This document shows positions 44,477 to 56,156 of a stretch of DNA of 64,000 nucleotides, in pieces (within the stretch, counting starts at the first letter, position 1; each line of letters opens with the position of its first letter). The stretch lies in contig JAOTOM010005140.1 in NCBI GenBank assembly GCA_034440615.1, positions 440,001 to 504,000 of the forward strand. The letters run 5' to 3'. Both the position numbers and the translations under genes were made by a program. Source of the stretch: Ashinkailepas kermadecensis. Taxonomy: Eukaryota > Arthropoda > Thecostraca > Neolepadidae. Under the pieces are notes generated by a model. The model did no database searches, had not been told where the DNA came from, and saw nothing but the letters and a program-made list of their open reading frames with translations.

Positions 44477-45065
44477 TTGAGAGAATGGAATGAATCCAAC
44501 TCAAGCATCCCATACCACACGCTGTGCCTACTTCACAAGGTGCGCCGACTGCAGGAGCCGGCTTCATTAGCCGGCACCATCTCAACAGTCGCCGAGCACC
44601 GTGACCGCCACACCCGTCAGGACCGGGACCTATACGTCCCCAGGTCGAGAACAGAGATGACCAGGCGCCGTTTTTGTTCCAGAGATCCTACCCTGTATAA
44701 TGAACTGCCACACGAACTGAGGCAACTGCCAGTTTCCACGTTTGGTCGCCGCCTTAGGCGGCATTTGTGCATGGGACCGATCAGATTGACCTGATCTACT
44801 TCCTGGCATCTTATCATACTCGCTGACCTCTTCTCATACTTGCTGACTTATTATCATACCTGCTGACGTCTTAGCATACATACCGTACTTGCTGACTTTT
44901 TCCGTGCCGCTGATATGAGGAACTGTTATATGTTTTATGTGTGCCTGTGACAGCCCTTTTTTCCTGTGACATCTGTTTTAAAACTCGACAATAGGCTGTA
45001 ATAGCCACGAGTTTATTGTGGATGGCCTGAATATGCGTCTTTGTCTTTGTCCTTGTCTTGTCATA
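44477..45065 (+). mobile_element. LINE C-terminal fragment (CR1/L2 type) with 3' region
   Basis: A 105-codon frame reads RDRDLYVPRSRT-like text, then DPTLYNELPHELRQLPVSTF and GRRLRRHLC. The F/YNxLPxxLR...FxxxLRxxL pattern is the conserved C-terminus of CR1/L2 clade reverse transcriptase proteins. After the stop come irregular TCATACYTGCTGACWT repeats (44815-44905) and a 3' region ending with TCTTTGTCTTTGTCCTTGTC, probably the tail. The sequence differs from the 18.4 and 57 kb LINEs, so this is a second family. Confidence 0.7.
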
Positions 45066-47595
45066 CGCTTGTGCTTACCATTGATGGCGTGCGCAAGTAT
45101 CAGTGTGACAATGCAGTTGTTGATGAGTGGCTTTGCAGATTCTTCGGACAATTCGGATTAAAATGCATCAGCGTCAGCGAATCACATTTCATTATGTAAG
45201 GTTATGGTTGAAAAGTGAAAGGAAATCTGACAACTTCTGCACAAGTTTTTATTTTGTAGCAAAAGGTGGAGAGTGAATCCAATCCAAATCTGGTTCTTTG
45301 CAGTACAAAAATGTGTTGTTTGGCATCACCTACGTTCCTTAGTAGCTTGGTGTGTTCCCATTTTTTTTTACTTTGGCTTTCTCCTTACTGACATAAAACC
45401 AGCATAAGTTATTGGGTGGGGGTGGGGGTGGGGGAACTCAACATTGGGAGGGGGAAGATAACCATTGGTAGGGCCATGACCCACAAAGGATACAAATCGA
45501 CGTTGGATTGCCTTCATTTTGATGTAAATGCTTAATGAGGATTTTGATTAATTATATAAAAATTATGATATTGTATTGCAAGCTACTTTCGTTTACACTG
45601 ACATATTGCTCAAAACCTACACTCAGTTGATTAGGAGGCCATTTGGCAACTGGATCTATTGGACCATAACATCTGATCAATGATCATGATGCATGACTTA
45701 AAAGTTTCGCCCAATGTTGTTCACTTATTGAACACAAAATTAATAAAGTGTTCATATCAATTTTTTACTTCGAATTGAAGGACCACAGACGTTAAGCTTC
45801 GAAAGCTATTTTTTTCGACTCGGTTGCAACCTGTTGGTGTATATAGCAGACTTACTGACGACTTCCAGTGACATCCGGAGATTACGCAATAACCACCATC
45901 GAGATGTGTCTATGGTGATTGCGTGTTGAATTTTCGAGGGCCGAGGGGTTGATACCACCCTGCCCCACCCACCCAGTAAGGCGAGGGTGACCTGTCATCC
46001 AGCTAACGTGCCGTCAATGCCTTAACACGGCCGTCCGTCACATCTGTCATCATCGGCTAAACGCGATCCTCCAACGACGGTTGCCAGCCGACCCTTCGCA
46101 GTTTACAAGGCACATAGCCTGCTCCGTAAGTGTATGAAGCCATCGAACCCACGTTGCTTAATTGGGTTCGACGCATCAAACATGGCTCTCCCAACGTAAC
46201 TGAGCTAAGCTTTTCGAGAATGCGCTCTAAATGCAATTTAGAAAGTGGCATGCTGGTCCAGAAGGTACAATTATAGTCGCAGCTTGATAAGCTGGTGATA
46301 CAATCGCAGCTGATACGATTGTTTCGTAACTGACAGACCGCTGTTTCAGCTGGTATTGTCTCTTTGTACATTTTGTACTTCCCGTTTTAGGCCAACCCGT
46401 TCCAAACCATGAGGTGCAAGAAGCCAAGGAAGCGCCCATCATCTGGTTGCCAATATTGGGCAAATATTGAAACCCTTCGCTACTCGCGGCAGTTCCGGCT
46501 CGTAAGTGTCAAGTGGTATGATCCCACAGACAGTATACTATAATTTGATGTTTTCCCCGTCTTCTAATTATTTTTATTATTTAAAAAAAACTCGAAAAAC
46601 CTGGCCCCTCAAAGACTTATTAGACGCCTAGGGGGACTGTGCAATATTTACTACATTTCATAGCCTTTCATCATAGGTCGCCACTGCCCGGAAACATCGG
46701 GCTTTAAACCTCGTCGGCGCATGGGGGAGGGGTGATGCACCCCTTTAAGGTTTTCGAAGCTGCCTTCCGAAAAGCTTAAAGGATCGCGCTCAAAATTTAA
46801 TAGCTTATGGGGCATCGTTTGACACAGCTTGGTGAAGAAACTCATCGGGGTCATGTTAGGTCAGGGAATTGCTAGGTCATAAGAGGGAGCCATCCACTCG
46901 ATATTTTTTTACGAAATCGCGCATATTCGTATTTCTTGTTAAACTGATCGTATTTGTTCGGATCGTTGCGAGTATTTCAGGGTATATGACCTTTACAATT
47001 GTACTATAATAATGTTGTCTGTTATAGCATGCTCATGTACGAATCTGACTCTCAAACTGTCATTCGAGGTCATTGACCTAACTTTGCGTTTAACTCTATC
47101 CGGTTTTATCATCTCTATCCGTATTCAGAGGTGCTGGATTCGGATTGTACGCCAATGTTTACTCAAGGGAACCCTAATGTAGTGATATCAAAGCATTATT
47201 AAAGAAGTTCCAATTTTGAGGTCAGCCTTATGACCCGACCTGATCCCGAGCCTATGCATAATGATGCTATTAATGGTGTGTCATGGTATTTATAAGATTT
47301 CAAGGGGTGGTTTGTTGTGCATTTTAAGTGTATTTGGTCTACGGTGGAGCCTCTATTAAATTACGAAAATCACGAATATTTGCAAAAAGATAACCTACGA
47401 CCTGACCTAAACACGTAGCCTATCTATAGTACCAAGGCTCTCTAATTGGTAGATGCTCGTCCGCCTTTTGTTTCGTTTGTCTCGCTCAGTTTTGAACACC
47501 CAAGGTGGTCGCAGCATTTCCCCTCCTGTGCTGATGGTGGTGAAATGCCAGTGCTGCGAGGGTTAGGATATATCACAGGCCTCAGAGATATTGCA
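45066..47595. other. no recognised gene; one G-quadruplex-like run
   Basis: 2.5 kb of mostly AT-rich sequence. 45414-45434 is four G-runs separated by single T. Minus frames of 78 and 104 codons at 46057-46463 overlap and have no family resemblance. Confidence 0.4.
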
Positions 47596-47601
47596 ATGCA
47601 C

Positions 47602-47643
47602 TATATATGCTCCTGCCTGCAAAAGCAGGCTGGAGCATATATA
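47602..47643. repeat. 19-bp-arm hairpin
   Basis: TATATATGCTCCTGCCTGC, loop AAAA, and the complementary arm with a single mismatch. Confidence 0.85.
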
Positions 47644-48049
47644 CTCTCTGGCACTAAACCCAAACAAAGTTTCAGAGGTCTAGAAGCTGAAATTGGGACG
47701 CAAACTGAATCTGCCGTCCGGAAGGCTCAGTTGCTTGAACGCTGGAATCATGCCCGGACAATGTGGTTTCGAATACCCCGAGAGGATTCGGGGCTCGTGA
47801 TGCGACCTGACAAGGTCGCATGAGTAGTGATATGAAGAGTGATGATATGACGAGTGATGAGGATGGCAACTGACCAGAGTGGATCTTTAGCTGGGTAGCT
47901 GCGTCGTGGCATGGACAGCTCGTTCAGACATAGTTTAATTGGGAGGGTATTCATAGGGGTGAGGCCCACATTGTTGCGCCTTTTCAATAACTTCATACTA
48001 CCTCAAAACGAGACGTGAATACTAGTGGGGAAAACTAAGTGCATGATTT

Positions 48050-49680
48050 GGTAACAGGGGATGGACTTGGACTGGCAAGATATCTGACCAGCCAGCCCAA
48101 CACACAGCATCCTGCAATTATTTTCTTTCCTTTTCCTTAGCCGGTGTCACCCCGGCCCAAGGCGAAGCAGCTGGCACCTCTGTAGCGACCGGAATCACAG
48201 CTATCGCTGGTATCTCTTTTTCGCCATCGCTTGAGGGACCGTAGCTGCTGGAGCAGTTGTGGTCAGGCCATTGGAATGGCTGTGATTGATTGGGGATCGT
48301 CACCGCTAGGACGGCTGCGGCCGTCGGGGCGGTCGTAGCCACAATGGCGGCGGCCGCCGCCTCTAAGGTGGCGGTGACTGACCTTCCCAGTCATCGACAG
48401 CATTTATGGCTCTCAAGGATATCTTATTTCTGAGGCTGGCCCTCAATATTCCTCGTACCCATCGCCAGTTTTCAAGAACTCTTAACTCTCAGGGGCCCAG
48501 ATCCCCCAGGTGCCCATACCAAAGCTCAGGAACATCACAGTCCAGTCCTCTCTGGATCTCAGGGGACCTATTCATCCATCAAGAGCCTTCTCCATCTTGC
48601 ACGGGCCACTCTCAGTACTCGGCAATCCTGTCTGGCTTTCAGGGGGATCCTGCGGCTCCAAGACAGGCCTCACAATTTCTAGCAAACCTTGCCAGCTTTC
48701 CGAACTCTCCTTCGAAACTCAACGTCCATCCAAAGCAACAGGAGCATCACAGTCCGATCCGCTCTAGCTCTGAGGAGCCCTCCCCAGTCCTCGACAGCCT
48801 TTCGGACTCATCAAGGACAGTCTAGCTCTGAAGCTGGCTCTCTGTATTCCTCACAATCATAGTTAGCCTTTAGGGACTCTCTTTTGATATATGGGGGCCC
48901 TGTTCATCTCGTAGGGATCCATTCCAAGCCTCTTGGGCATCCCAGTCCAGTCCTCTCTAGTGTTCAGTGACCATTTGCACTTGCCAGTGGCCCTCTCTAG
49001 TTGTTAGGGCTCTTCCCAGTCCTGGACAGTCTTTCTAGCTTCAAGGGCTTTCTAACTCTGACGTGGGCCCTCAGTATGTCTTAAAACCATCGTTAGCCTT
49101 AGGGACTCCCCTCAGCTCTCAGGAGGCTCTATTAGCCCTCAAGGGCCATCTCAAGCTGCTACGCGCCCTTCCCAGTCATCGACAGCTCTTGATGTTTCAA
49201 GAATATTCTAGCCCTGAAATTGCTCAATATTCATCACCGCAATTGCCAACCAACAAGGAATTGTTTAATCCCTAAGGGTACATTGTTCGTCCATTAGAGG
49301 CCGCTGTCAAACTCAGGAGAATCCCAGTCAAGTACTTTCTGACTCTCAGATATCCTCTTCATCTCTCAGAGCCCTCGCATGATTTTAGCGTCTATCACAG
49401 TCCTCAATAGCCCTGCTTAGCTCTCATCTCGGGGTATGTCAGCTCTGAGATTGACCCTCACTTGTCCTCTTCGGCTCTTGGGGGTCCTGTCTTAGGGGCC
49501 CTTTCAAACCCCAAGAGCATTCCAGCCCTCTCTGGTCCTCAGGCACCCTGTTTATTCCTCAGCTGTCAGGGACCCATTCCAGCTGTGACGTCTCTTTCCA
49601 GCTGGCATGGGCATTCCAGCTCTCTGAAGGACCCTCTCTTGTCTTCACGGCCCTTGTCCAGGGCCTCCTTTAACATGTTA
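48050..49680 (-). repeat. unnamed dispersed family, copy 2 (longer)
   Basis: The reverse complement of 48050-48560 aligns with 9715-10300. Further right (48560-49680) the sequence consists of degenerate ~80-100-bp units with CTCAGRGGSCC, CCAGTCCTCTCTGGNTCTCAG and TCGACAGC words on the plus strand. This is the same material as the leftmost 200 bp of copy 1, expanded. A 75-codon minus frame (48342-48118) reads QWPDHNCSSSYGPSSDGE and matches the open part of copy 1. Confidence 0.65.
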
Positions 49681-49689
49681 ACTAGGTGG

Positions 49690-50225
49690 GATGCGTCCCA
49701 CATAGTGCCGTGAAATCCCATCTAGTGGAGTAAAATCCCACCTAGTCAAAGGGAGCTTCGATGGAGAAAGGAAACAAAAGTAAATCTTAGGACAGTTCCG
49801 GTAGCGAAAGTTATCTTTCCTTGGAACGGTGCATTTTGATCACGAATAAAAATGGTGGGAAGTTGGCACCACTTATACTTAGGTCAAAGCGACAAGGAAG
49901 GCCAAAACGTGAAATGCTTCGGTTATAATTTCATGCTACAAAGCTTGCATTTGGGTCCCTTGATGGTGGTATCACAAAAACATGACCTTCTAGACTTTTA
50001 CGCGCAACGCAGAGGAGCGGTTCGACGAGGGCCTGGCCGCATGACACGAGTGACGAGAGCTCACTGCGACACCTCACTGCGACACCAACTAAGCATAGGC
50101 CACATCTTGTTCTACTACTACATAGGCCCTCCCGTTCTCTTGGCTCCTGGGTGACAATCACCAAGATCTCCTCCAATTAGTATTTGACCATCCGCACGCC
50201 ACCAAAGTAGCAGGAGCAACACCAC
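49690..50225. other. no recognised feature
   Basis: Starts with short ATCCCAYCTAGTNG repeats (49695-49745); otherwise unique-looking. Confidence 0.35.
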
Positions 50226-50228
50226 ACA

Positions 50229-51221
50229 GCCAACACGACAAAACCAACACGACACAACCAACACGACACAGCCAACACGACACAACCAACACGACACAAC
50301 CAACACGACACAACCAACACGACACAACCAACACGACACAACCAACACGACACAATCAACACGACACAACCAACACGACACAACCAACACGACACAACCA
50401 ACACGGCACAACCAGCACGACACAACCAACACGACACAACCAACACGACACAACCAACACGACACAACCAACACGACACAACCAACACGACACAACCAAC
50501 ACGACACAACCAACACGACACAACCAACACGACACAACCAACACGACACAACCAACACGACACAACCAACACGACACAACCAACACGACACAACCAACAC
50601 GACACAACCAACACGACACAACCAACACGACACAACCAACACGACACAACCAACACGACACAACCAACACGACACAACCAACACGACACAACCAACACGA
50701 CACAACCAACACGACACAACCAACACGACACAACCAACACGACACAACCAACACGACACAACCAACACGACACAACCAACACGACACAACCAACACGACA
50801 CAACCAACACGACACAACCAACACGACACAACCAACACGACACAACCAACACGACACAACCAACACGACACAACCAACACGACACAACCAACACGACACA
50901 ACCAGCACGACACAACCAACACGACACAACCAGCACGATACAACCAACACGACACAACCAACACGACACAACCAACACGACACAACCAACACGACACAAC
51001 CAACACGACACAACCAACACGACACAACCAACACGACACAACCAACACGACACAACCAACACGACACAACCAGCACGACACAACCAACACGACACAACCA
51101 ACACGACACAACCAACACGACACAACCAACACGACACAACCAACACGACACAACCAACACGACACAACCAACACGACACAACCAACACGACACAACCAGC
51201 ACGATACAACCAACACGACAC
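50229..51221. repeat. 15-bp minisatellite, ~66 copies
   Basis: The unit AACACGACACAACCA repeats with very few changes (occasional CCAGCACGA, ACGATAC or ACAATCAAC units). The plus strand of the array is almost free of T. Because 15 is 5 codons and the unit has no stops, three minus frames stay open for up to ~380 codons; these are not genes. Confidence 0.97.
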
Positions 51222-51229
51222 TCCCGCGC

Positions 51230-51835
51230 AATCACTAATGGCAGTAAATAGGCACCCACGAATGCATATGACTTAGATGAGCCGAATCGTTTCACCACTC
51301 GAAATGTATTGGCACCCAGTGTTGCCATCGGACGAAGATGAGCCGGCTTGCCCTAAAAATAGATAACGTAAACACCTAGTGGTACCATCGGATACAGATG
51401 AACTGAATGGAAAAGAAACAAAGTACTAACCATATAAACCGCTCGACATGAATTCCCTCTCCATGCATGCTACTAGCTACTACTAGCTACTAAAACGCGG
51501 CAGCCGGCATGATAGGTGGTGTGGGTCTGATTGCCCGTACGATAAGTATCCCTCCGTGCTTTTCCACAGGAGCAGGCTAATGTCGACAACCTGGCAAAAT
51601 CAACTTATCTAATCTAACACCTAAACTAGCTTACACTTACCCACCCCAAACACCAAATATTTTGCGGAGGAGTAAAGTAAGCTAGGTTTTGTTGGAAATC
51701 GTCCAAACCGCCTGGCCGATGGTCCCCCCCCCACACACTCACTCAGTATCTCGCCTTAAGCAACTTGGTGTCACATACACTATGACGTAAAACTCCTGTG
51801 ACGTAAACGTAAACTTCCTCTGCTTTTGCTTGCAA
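51230..51835. other. no recognised feature
   Basis: A CTACTAGCTACTA patch at 51468-51492; no gene seen. Confidence 0.35.
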
Positions 51836-51839
51836 AACC

Positions 51840-52060
51840 CATTTGCTCCCGGGCCGTCTCGGGGGGAGGGGGGTCGTTAACGACCCCCCCCAAGGTTTTA
51901 CACGGATAGTGAAAAAAAAACGGCGCGCGGTAGCGCGTGTAAATTTGCATACCTTTTTCCACATCAATTTGGCATGGTGGAACAAAATTTTGAAGCCAGG
52001 TCATCTAAGGTCAACGAGTTAGTCAAGGTCAAGTGAGGTCACCTCCAAAAAAGTTCAACC
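51840..52060 (+). repeat. dispersed repeat with AGGTCA half-sites, copy 3
   Basis: A G-rich/C-rich head (GGGGGGAGGGGGGTCGTTAA, CCCCCCCCAAGG) is followed by AAATTTGCATAC and a tail with AGGTCATCTAAGGTCAACG and TCAAGGTCAAGTGAGGTCAC. The last contains a perfect AGGTCA-AGTG-AGGTCA. Confidence 0.55.
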
Positions 52061-53190
52061 AGTCGTCACGCTTTAACGGATAAAGATATTTTAATCAAAC
52101 TTTCGACGTTTGCTTATCTTTAGGGATGGAACAAAACGCACTAGATGAATTTTTTTTCCGTTTTTGGTTACTTATTAGTTTTGCATATTTTCCCATTAGA
52201 GTTAAAATAAAAGATTCTGGCTAAATTAAGTATTTTTTATAGGAGGTAGTTTACTTTGAACAACGTTTTTTTCGGTGCGCTCTACCCATTAGAAAAGGAA
52301 AATTAAAGAAAACTTGAAAACTCAAAATTTTGAAATTTCAAAAAAATTTGGGTGGACACAAATTGTATGGCCCTGGTCGATTTCGCTTTCCTTTTCTGAT
52401 TCCAAATAATTTTTTTTACAAATCTCCCCCGAAATGAACTCTCCAGAGCCAAAAACATGATGTAAGTCCTGAAAACCTAAGCCCCCTAGTGACGTCACTT
52501 TTGGGGGAAAATTTGTTTTGGGGTGGTGTCTGGCCCTACTCGTCGAGCAATTTCCGATGACAGCTCTTTCGTTTTCGTGCGACGCTTAGTTTGGAGATTA
52601 GACGCAGGGTCCCTATCGACCCCCCCTCGAGACGGGGTGTGAGGATATGACCGGAAAGACGGGGAGGGTTAGAGAAGGCGTAAATGACCTCCATGGTCCG
52701 ACACGCTTCTAAATACATTCTCCCCGCCCATCTAACGCGACCTTTCTAGGTGGCTTCACTTCCCGACCTACACATGTACATCAATCGTTAAATTGGCCAT
52801 ATAGAATCGGACATCTATATTTGAAATTAAATTGGACATATATATTTTAATTTAAATTGTGCATATCTATTTCAATTTCAGTGGGGTTATCTAACTATTA
52901 AACATTAATAAATATTATCTAACTACTAAATACTAAAAAAACATAGGGTCACGGAGCGAAAGCGACTTTATAATTACAGTGTGTGGAGGGGCATTGAGCT
53001 TTTTCTAAGAGATTTGGTAGAATAATTTAAGCTAGGTCCCAAACCATTGTCCGTCGATGTCAGCCAGTTAAATATACGTAAAGAAAATGTACGTATACAA
53101 ATATACGTACATTATGTACGTAAACAAATATACGAAAGCATATGTACGTACGCACGAAGGGATGTCTGACAATTGTACGGAAGCACAGAG
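52061..53190. other. AT-rich sequence with short TACGTA-rich repeats at the right
   Basis: 53058-53160 repeats pieces such as AAATATACGTAC and GTACGTAAACAAATATACG; otherwise no gene or known repeat. Confidence 0.45.
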
Positions 53191-53198
53191 GTTCGCAT

Positions 53199-53643
53199 TA
53201 GGGTGTCTCTAAAATATCAATTCCCCCCTGTTACTTTTGCAAGTTAACCAGGGCTGTGTAATCGACTAAAGAAACACATGCCGAAGAAATCAGATTTTTA
53301 TCCTCACTACAGCCGAGGCGCCGCAAGGTTTTGTAAATCAAGAAAAGTGATAAAATTGCCAATGACGAGGCTGAGTCTGATTTTAAAATAAACAATGAAT
53401 GCCTATAAAAAATGTTAATTTGGTTAATTATTGACCCTGTGCTTCCTTTCTTTACAGGAGTGAGCAGCATGGAGAAGATGAGGGGGCGGCCTAAAGGAAA
53501 GGGGCGCACACAGGCAGATATCCTGATGGCAGACCAGGACTCCCCTGTGACAGGCAGGCGCCGCCCGGCTGCACCTCCCTCTACCTGGACCCCGAGGGAT
53601 AACCAGACAGCTGGTGTCACTCCCAGGGTGAAGGACCCCACGG
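53199..53643. repeat. left long terminal inverted repeat of the hAT-type element
   Basis: Includes ~250 bp of non-coding end, the polypyrimidine-AG acceptor (CCTTTCTTTACAG, AG at 53456-53457) and the first ~180 bp of coding exon. Confidence 0.9.
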
Positions 53644-55976
53644 CTACCTCCAGCAGGCCTTCCTTCTACCTGGTGGGTAAATGCCCGACGAGCCTCAGCA
53701 ACTCCAAGTTGCCGAATACCAGTCATGTGCTCGGCCGATTTCTCTCCCATTCGGAGAACACCAGCGTTCTGGAGGCTGCGAAACTCACTGCACTGGAGGT
53801 TAAGGCTGTGTGGCAGCATCAATTCGGAGGTTAAGGCTGTGTGGCAGCTGATCATGGGGAAGGAGATTGGTGTGGAAGCGGAAAACGAGGAAGTAAAACT
53901 GATCAAATCTGATCGCCACATTGCTGAGCAGGTGGCAAATCTGTCCAAGAAGTGGCGGAGTTTGGAGCAGGACAGCAGGAGGCCTGACAGGTCTTCCCGG
54001 TCAACTTTCCAGGGGAAGCAGGATCAGTTCATTGCTGACCTGGAACTGCCCTTCAGTGTGGCCAAAGCTGATGCTAGGAAGATCATCCAGCACTCGGATA
54101 TCAAGGACTGGGAGGAGGAGTGGCAGTACCTGCAGAACCAGCTGAGCAGGGAACAGGTGGGCTGCCTCGGGTCCTGGGACTTCCGCCAGAAGAAGAGGGA
54201 CGACAGGAAGCTGAAGGATGTAGAGAGGGGTAAAGCCAGCGTGAGCGCATCCAAGAGCAAGGAAGCTTGTGCAGAGCTTATGAGGCCAAAGCGGCAGTAT
54301 GAGAGAGGGTCAGCGAGGGATGAAGTAGAGATGACAGATGATGAAGACGAAGATGAGGATTATGTTGCCAAAGAAACAAAGAAAAAAAGAAAATTGATAT
54401 CATGAGCAAGATTTCTGTGACAGCCGATGCTCGAAACCTTTCCCTTTCTGACCGCACAGTTATGGCGGCGGCCGTGGTCAATGCCTTGCCAGACATTAAC
54501 ATAGATGACACAAACATTAACCGTTCCACTGCCTGGAGGATGGGGAAGAAGGTGAGGTTAGAGAAGGCAGAAGAGATGAAGGAGCAGTTCCAGTGCCCTG
54601 AAAAGGTGGTGGTACACTGGGATGGGAAGACCCTGGATCTGAAGGGGAGGATAGTGTTAAAGAGGGTGTGTGTCTACCTGTCTGGGGTCGATGCTGAGAA
54701 GAGCAGGAAACTCCTCGGTATCCCTGACTGTCCCTCGGGGAAGGGCGTGGACGAATTTGAAGTGGTGCGAGAGCACCTAGTTACTTGGGAGATTCAGAAG
54801 CAAATCGTTGGCATGGTTTTTGATACAACCAACTCAAACAGCCGCAAGTTTGCAGGGGCCTGCAGGTACCTGGAGATCTGGGTCGACTCTCCCATCCTCT
54901 GGCTGGCCTGCCGGCGCCACGTGGCCGAGCTGCACGTTGGCGCTGCGATGAAGGAGATCACAGGTGTCACCAAGGAGCCAGGAGTCGGTCTGTTTAGGCG
55001 GCTAAGGGATCATTGGTACGACCTAGACATCAACATGGAGGATCTAGTGACGTTTGACCACACCTCGCTGGCGCCAGAGCTGTAGGAAGAAGCAGAGAAC
55101 CTGCTGCAGTGGGCACAGGAGCAGCTGGCCAAGGGTACTTTCCCCAGAGACGATTACCGCGAATTCATGGAACTAGTGGTCATTACCCTCGGTGGGAAGG
55201 TCGAGGGTTTCACTTTCAAGCTGCCGGGACCTGACCACCACGCCCGGTGGATGAGGAAGTGCATTTATTTCCTGAATATTAGGCTGCTGAGGAAGGTGTT
55301 TGTCCTGACAGAGGAGGAGCAGGGACAGACCAACAACGTGGTAGAGTTCGTGCTGCTCATGCATGCCAAGTACTGGTTCACCACCCCCCTCGCCTCGTCT
55401 GCTGCTAGGCAGGATCTGGAGTTGATGTCTATCGTCAACAAGTACAGGCTGGTGAACCCGAGGCTGGCCTCTGCAGTCCTCAAGTCCTGCAATAGGCATC
55501 TGTGGTACATCACCCCGCAGCTGATAGTGCTCTCCCTGACTGACACGGGGTTGGAGGACGACACCAAGGAGCAGATGGCCAGGCAGCTGCACAGCATGGA
55601 GAGGAAGGAAATCAGGACCGGCAAACCGGCCTTTCCTGTGCTGCCCGACGGCCCCACTGTGGCCAGGCGGGAGATGGCCTCCCTGATCACCTCCGACTCC
55701 TGGCTCGTGTTCAACATTCTGCAGCTGAATGGCCCCCAGGACTGGCTGCTGGCCCCCGCCACGTCCTGGTCCTTCTCCCCAGAGCACAAGGTGCTGGAGG
55801 AGTTCACCCGGAACCTGCTCGTAGTGAACGATCTGGCGGAGCGAGGGATCCACTTGGCCAATGACTACATCAACCGCGTCCAGTCCGAAGAGCAGAGGGC
55901 CGCTCTCTTCCAGGTTGTGGAGGACTTCAGGAGCAGCGTGAAGGGCACCACCAAGGCCAGCCTGCGGCTGTGCTAG
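53469..55976 (+). pseudogene. hAT-like transposase of the HWDGK / FDTTxSN / CRRH type, three lesions
   Basis: The first ATG after the acceptor is at 53469 (MEKMRGRPKGKGRTQADILM). A charged middle part follows (LSKKWRSLEQDSRRPDRSSR, then acidic DDEDEDEDYVAKE and basic KKKRK, a possible nuclear signal). The core reads VHWDGKTLDLKGRIVLK (Asp at 54621-54623), VGMVFDTTNSNSRKF (Asp at 54822-54824) and WLACRRHVAELH. The spacing and the C-x-x-H motif resemble the hAT RNase H fold (D, D, CxxH). The C-terminal region has LLVVNDLAERGIHLANDYI and EEQRAALFQVVEDFRS. Expected length is ~830 residues. Lesions are a 31-bp tandem duplication at ~53795-53856 that shifts frame within EVKAVWQ, a frameshift at 54395-54405, and an in-frame TAG at 55083-55085. 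The rest of the frame is clean, so inactivation is fairly recent. From memory, similar proteins are common in arthropods and other invertebrates under 'uncharacterized' names. Confidence 0.8.
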
Positions 55977-56156
55977 ATCGAGTCCCACGTGGGAGACACG
56001 AAGGAGACTCAGTGACTGGACATGAGGCTGTGGTAGATCTAGAAGTGCCTGTTAACATCGTATGATATTGTTGCAATATATCCACATCCAATGAAATATC
56101 TGTGTTTACTGCCAAATGGCGGCGCTGTGGTAAATATATGCGCATATAGCACTATA

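Noticed and set aside
47446..47823. 125-codon plus frame as a gene
   Set aside because: It contains the 19-bp hairpin, and no domain or splice evidence was found.
50118..51328. Minus-strand frames of 291-383 codons rich in Cys, Val and Leu
   Set aside because: They are translations of the 15-bp minisatellite in three frames. All frames are open because the unit lacks stops, and there is no start context or domain.
55173..55988. 271-codon minus frame opposite the transposase
   Set aside because: Antisense shadow of the transposase coding strand, which carries the recognised motifs.
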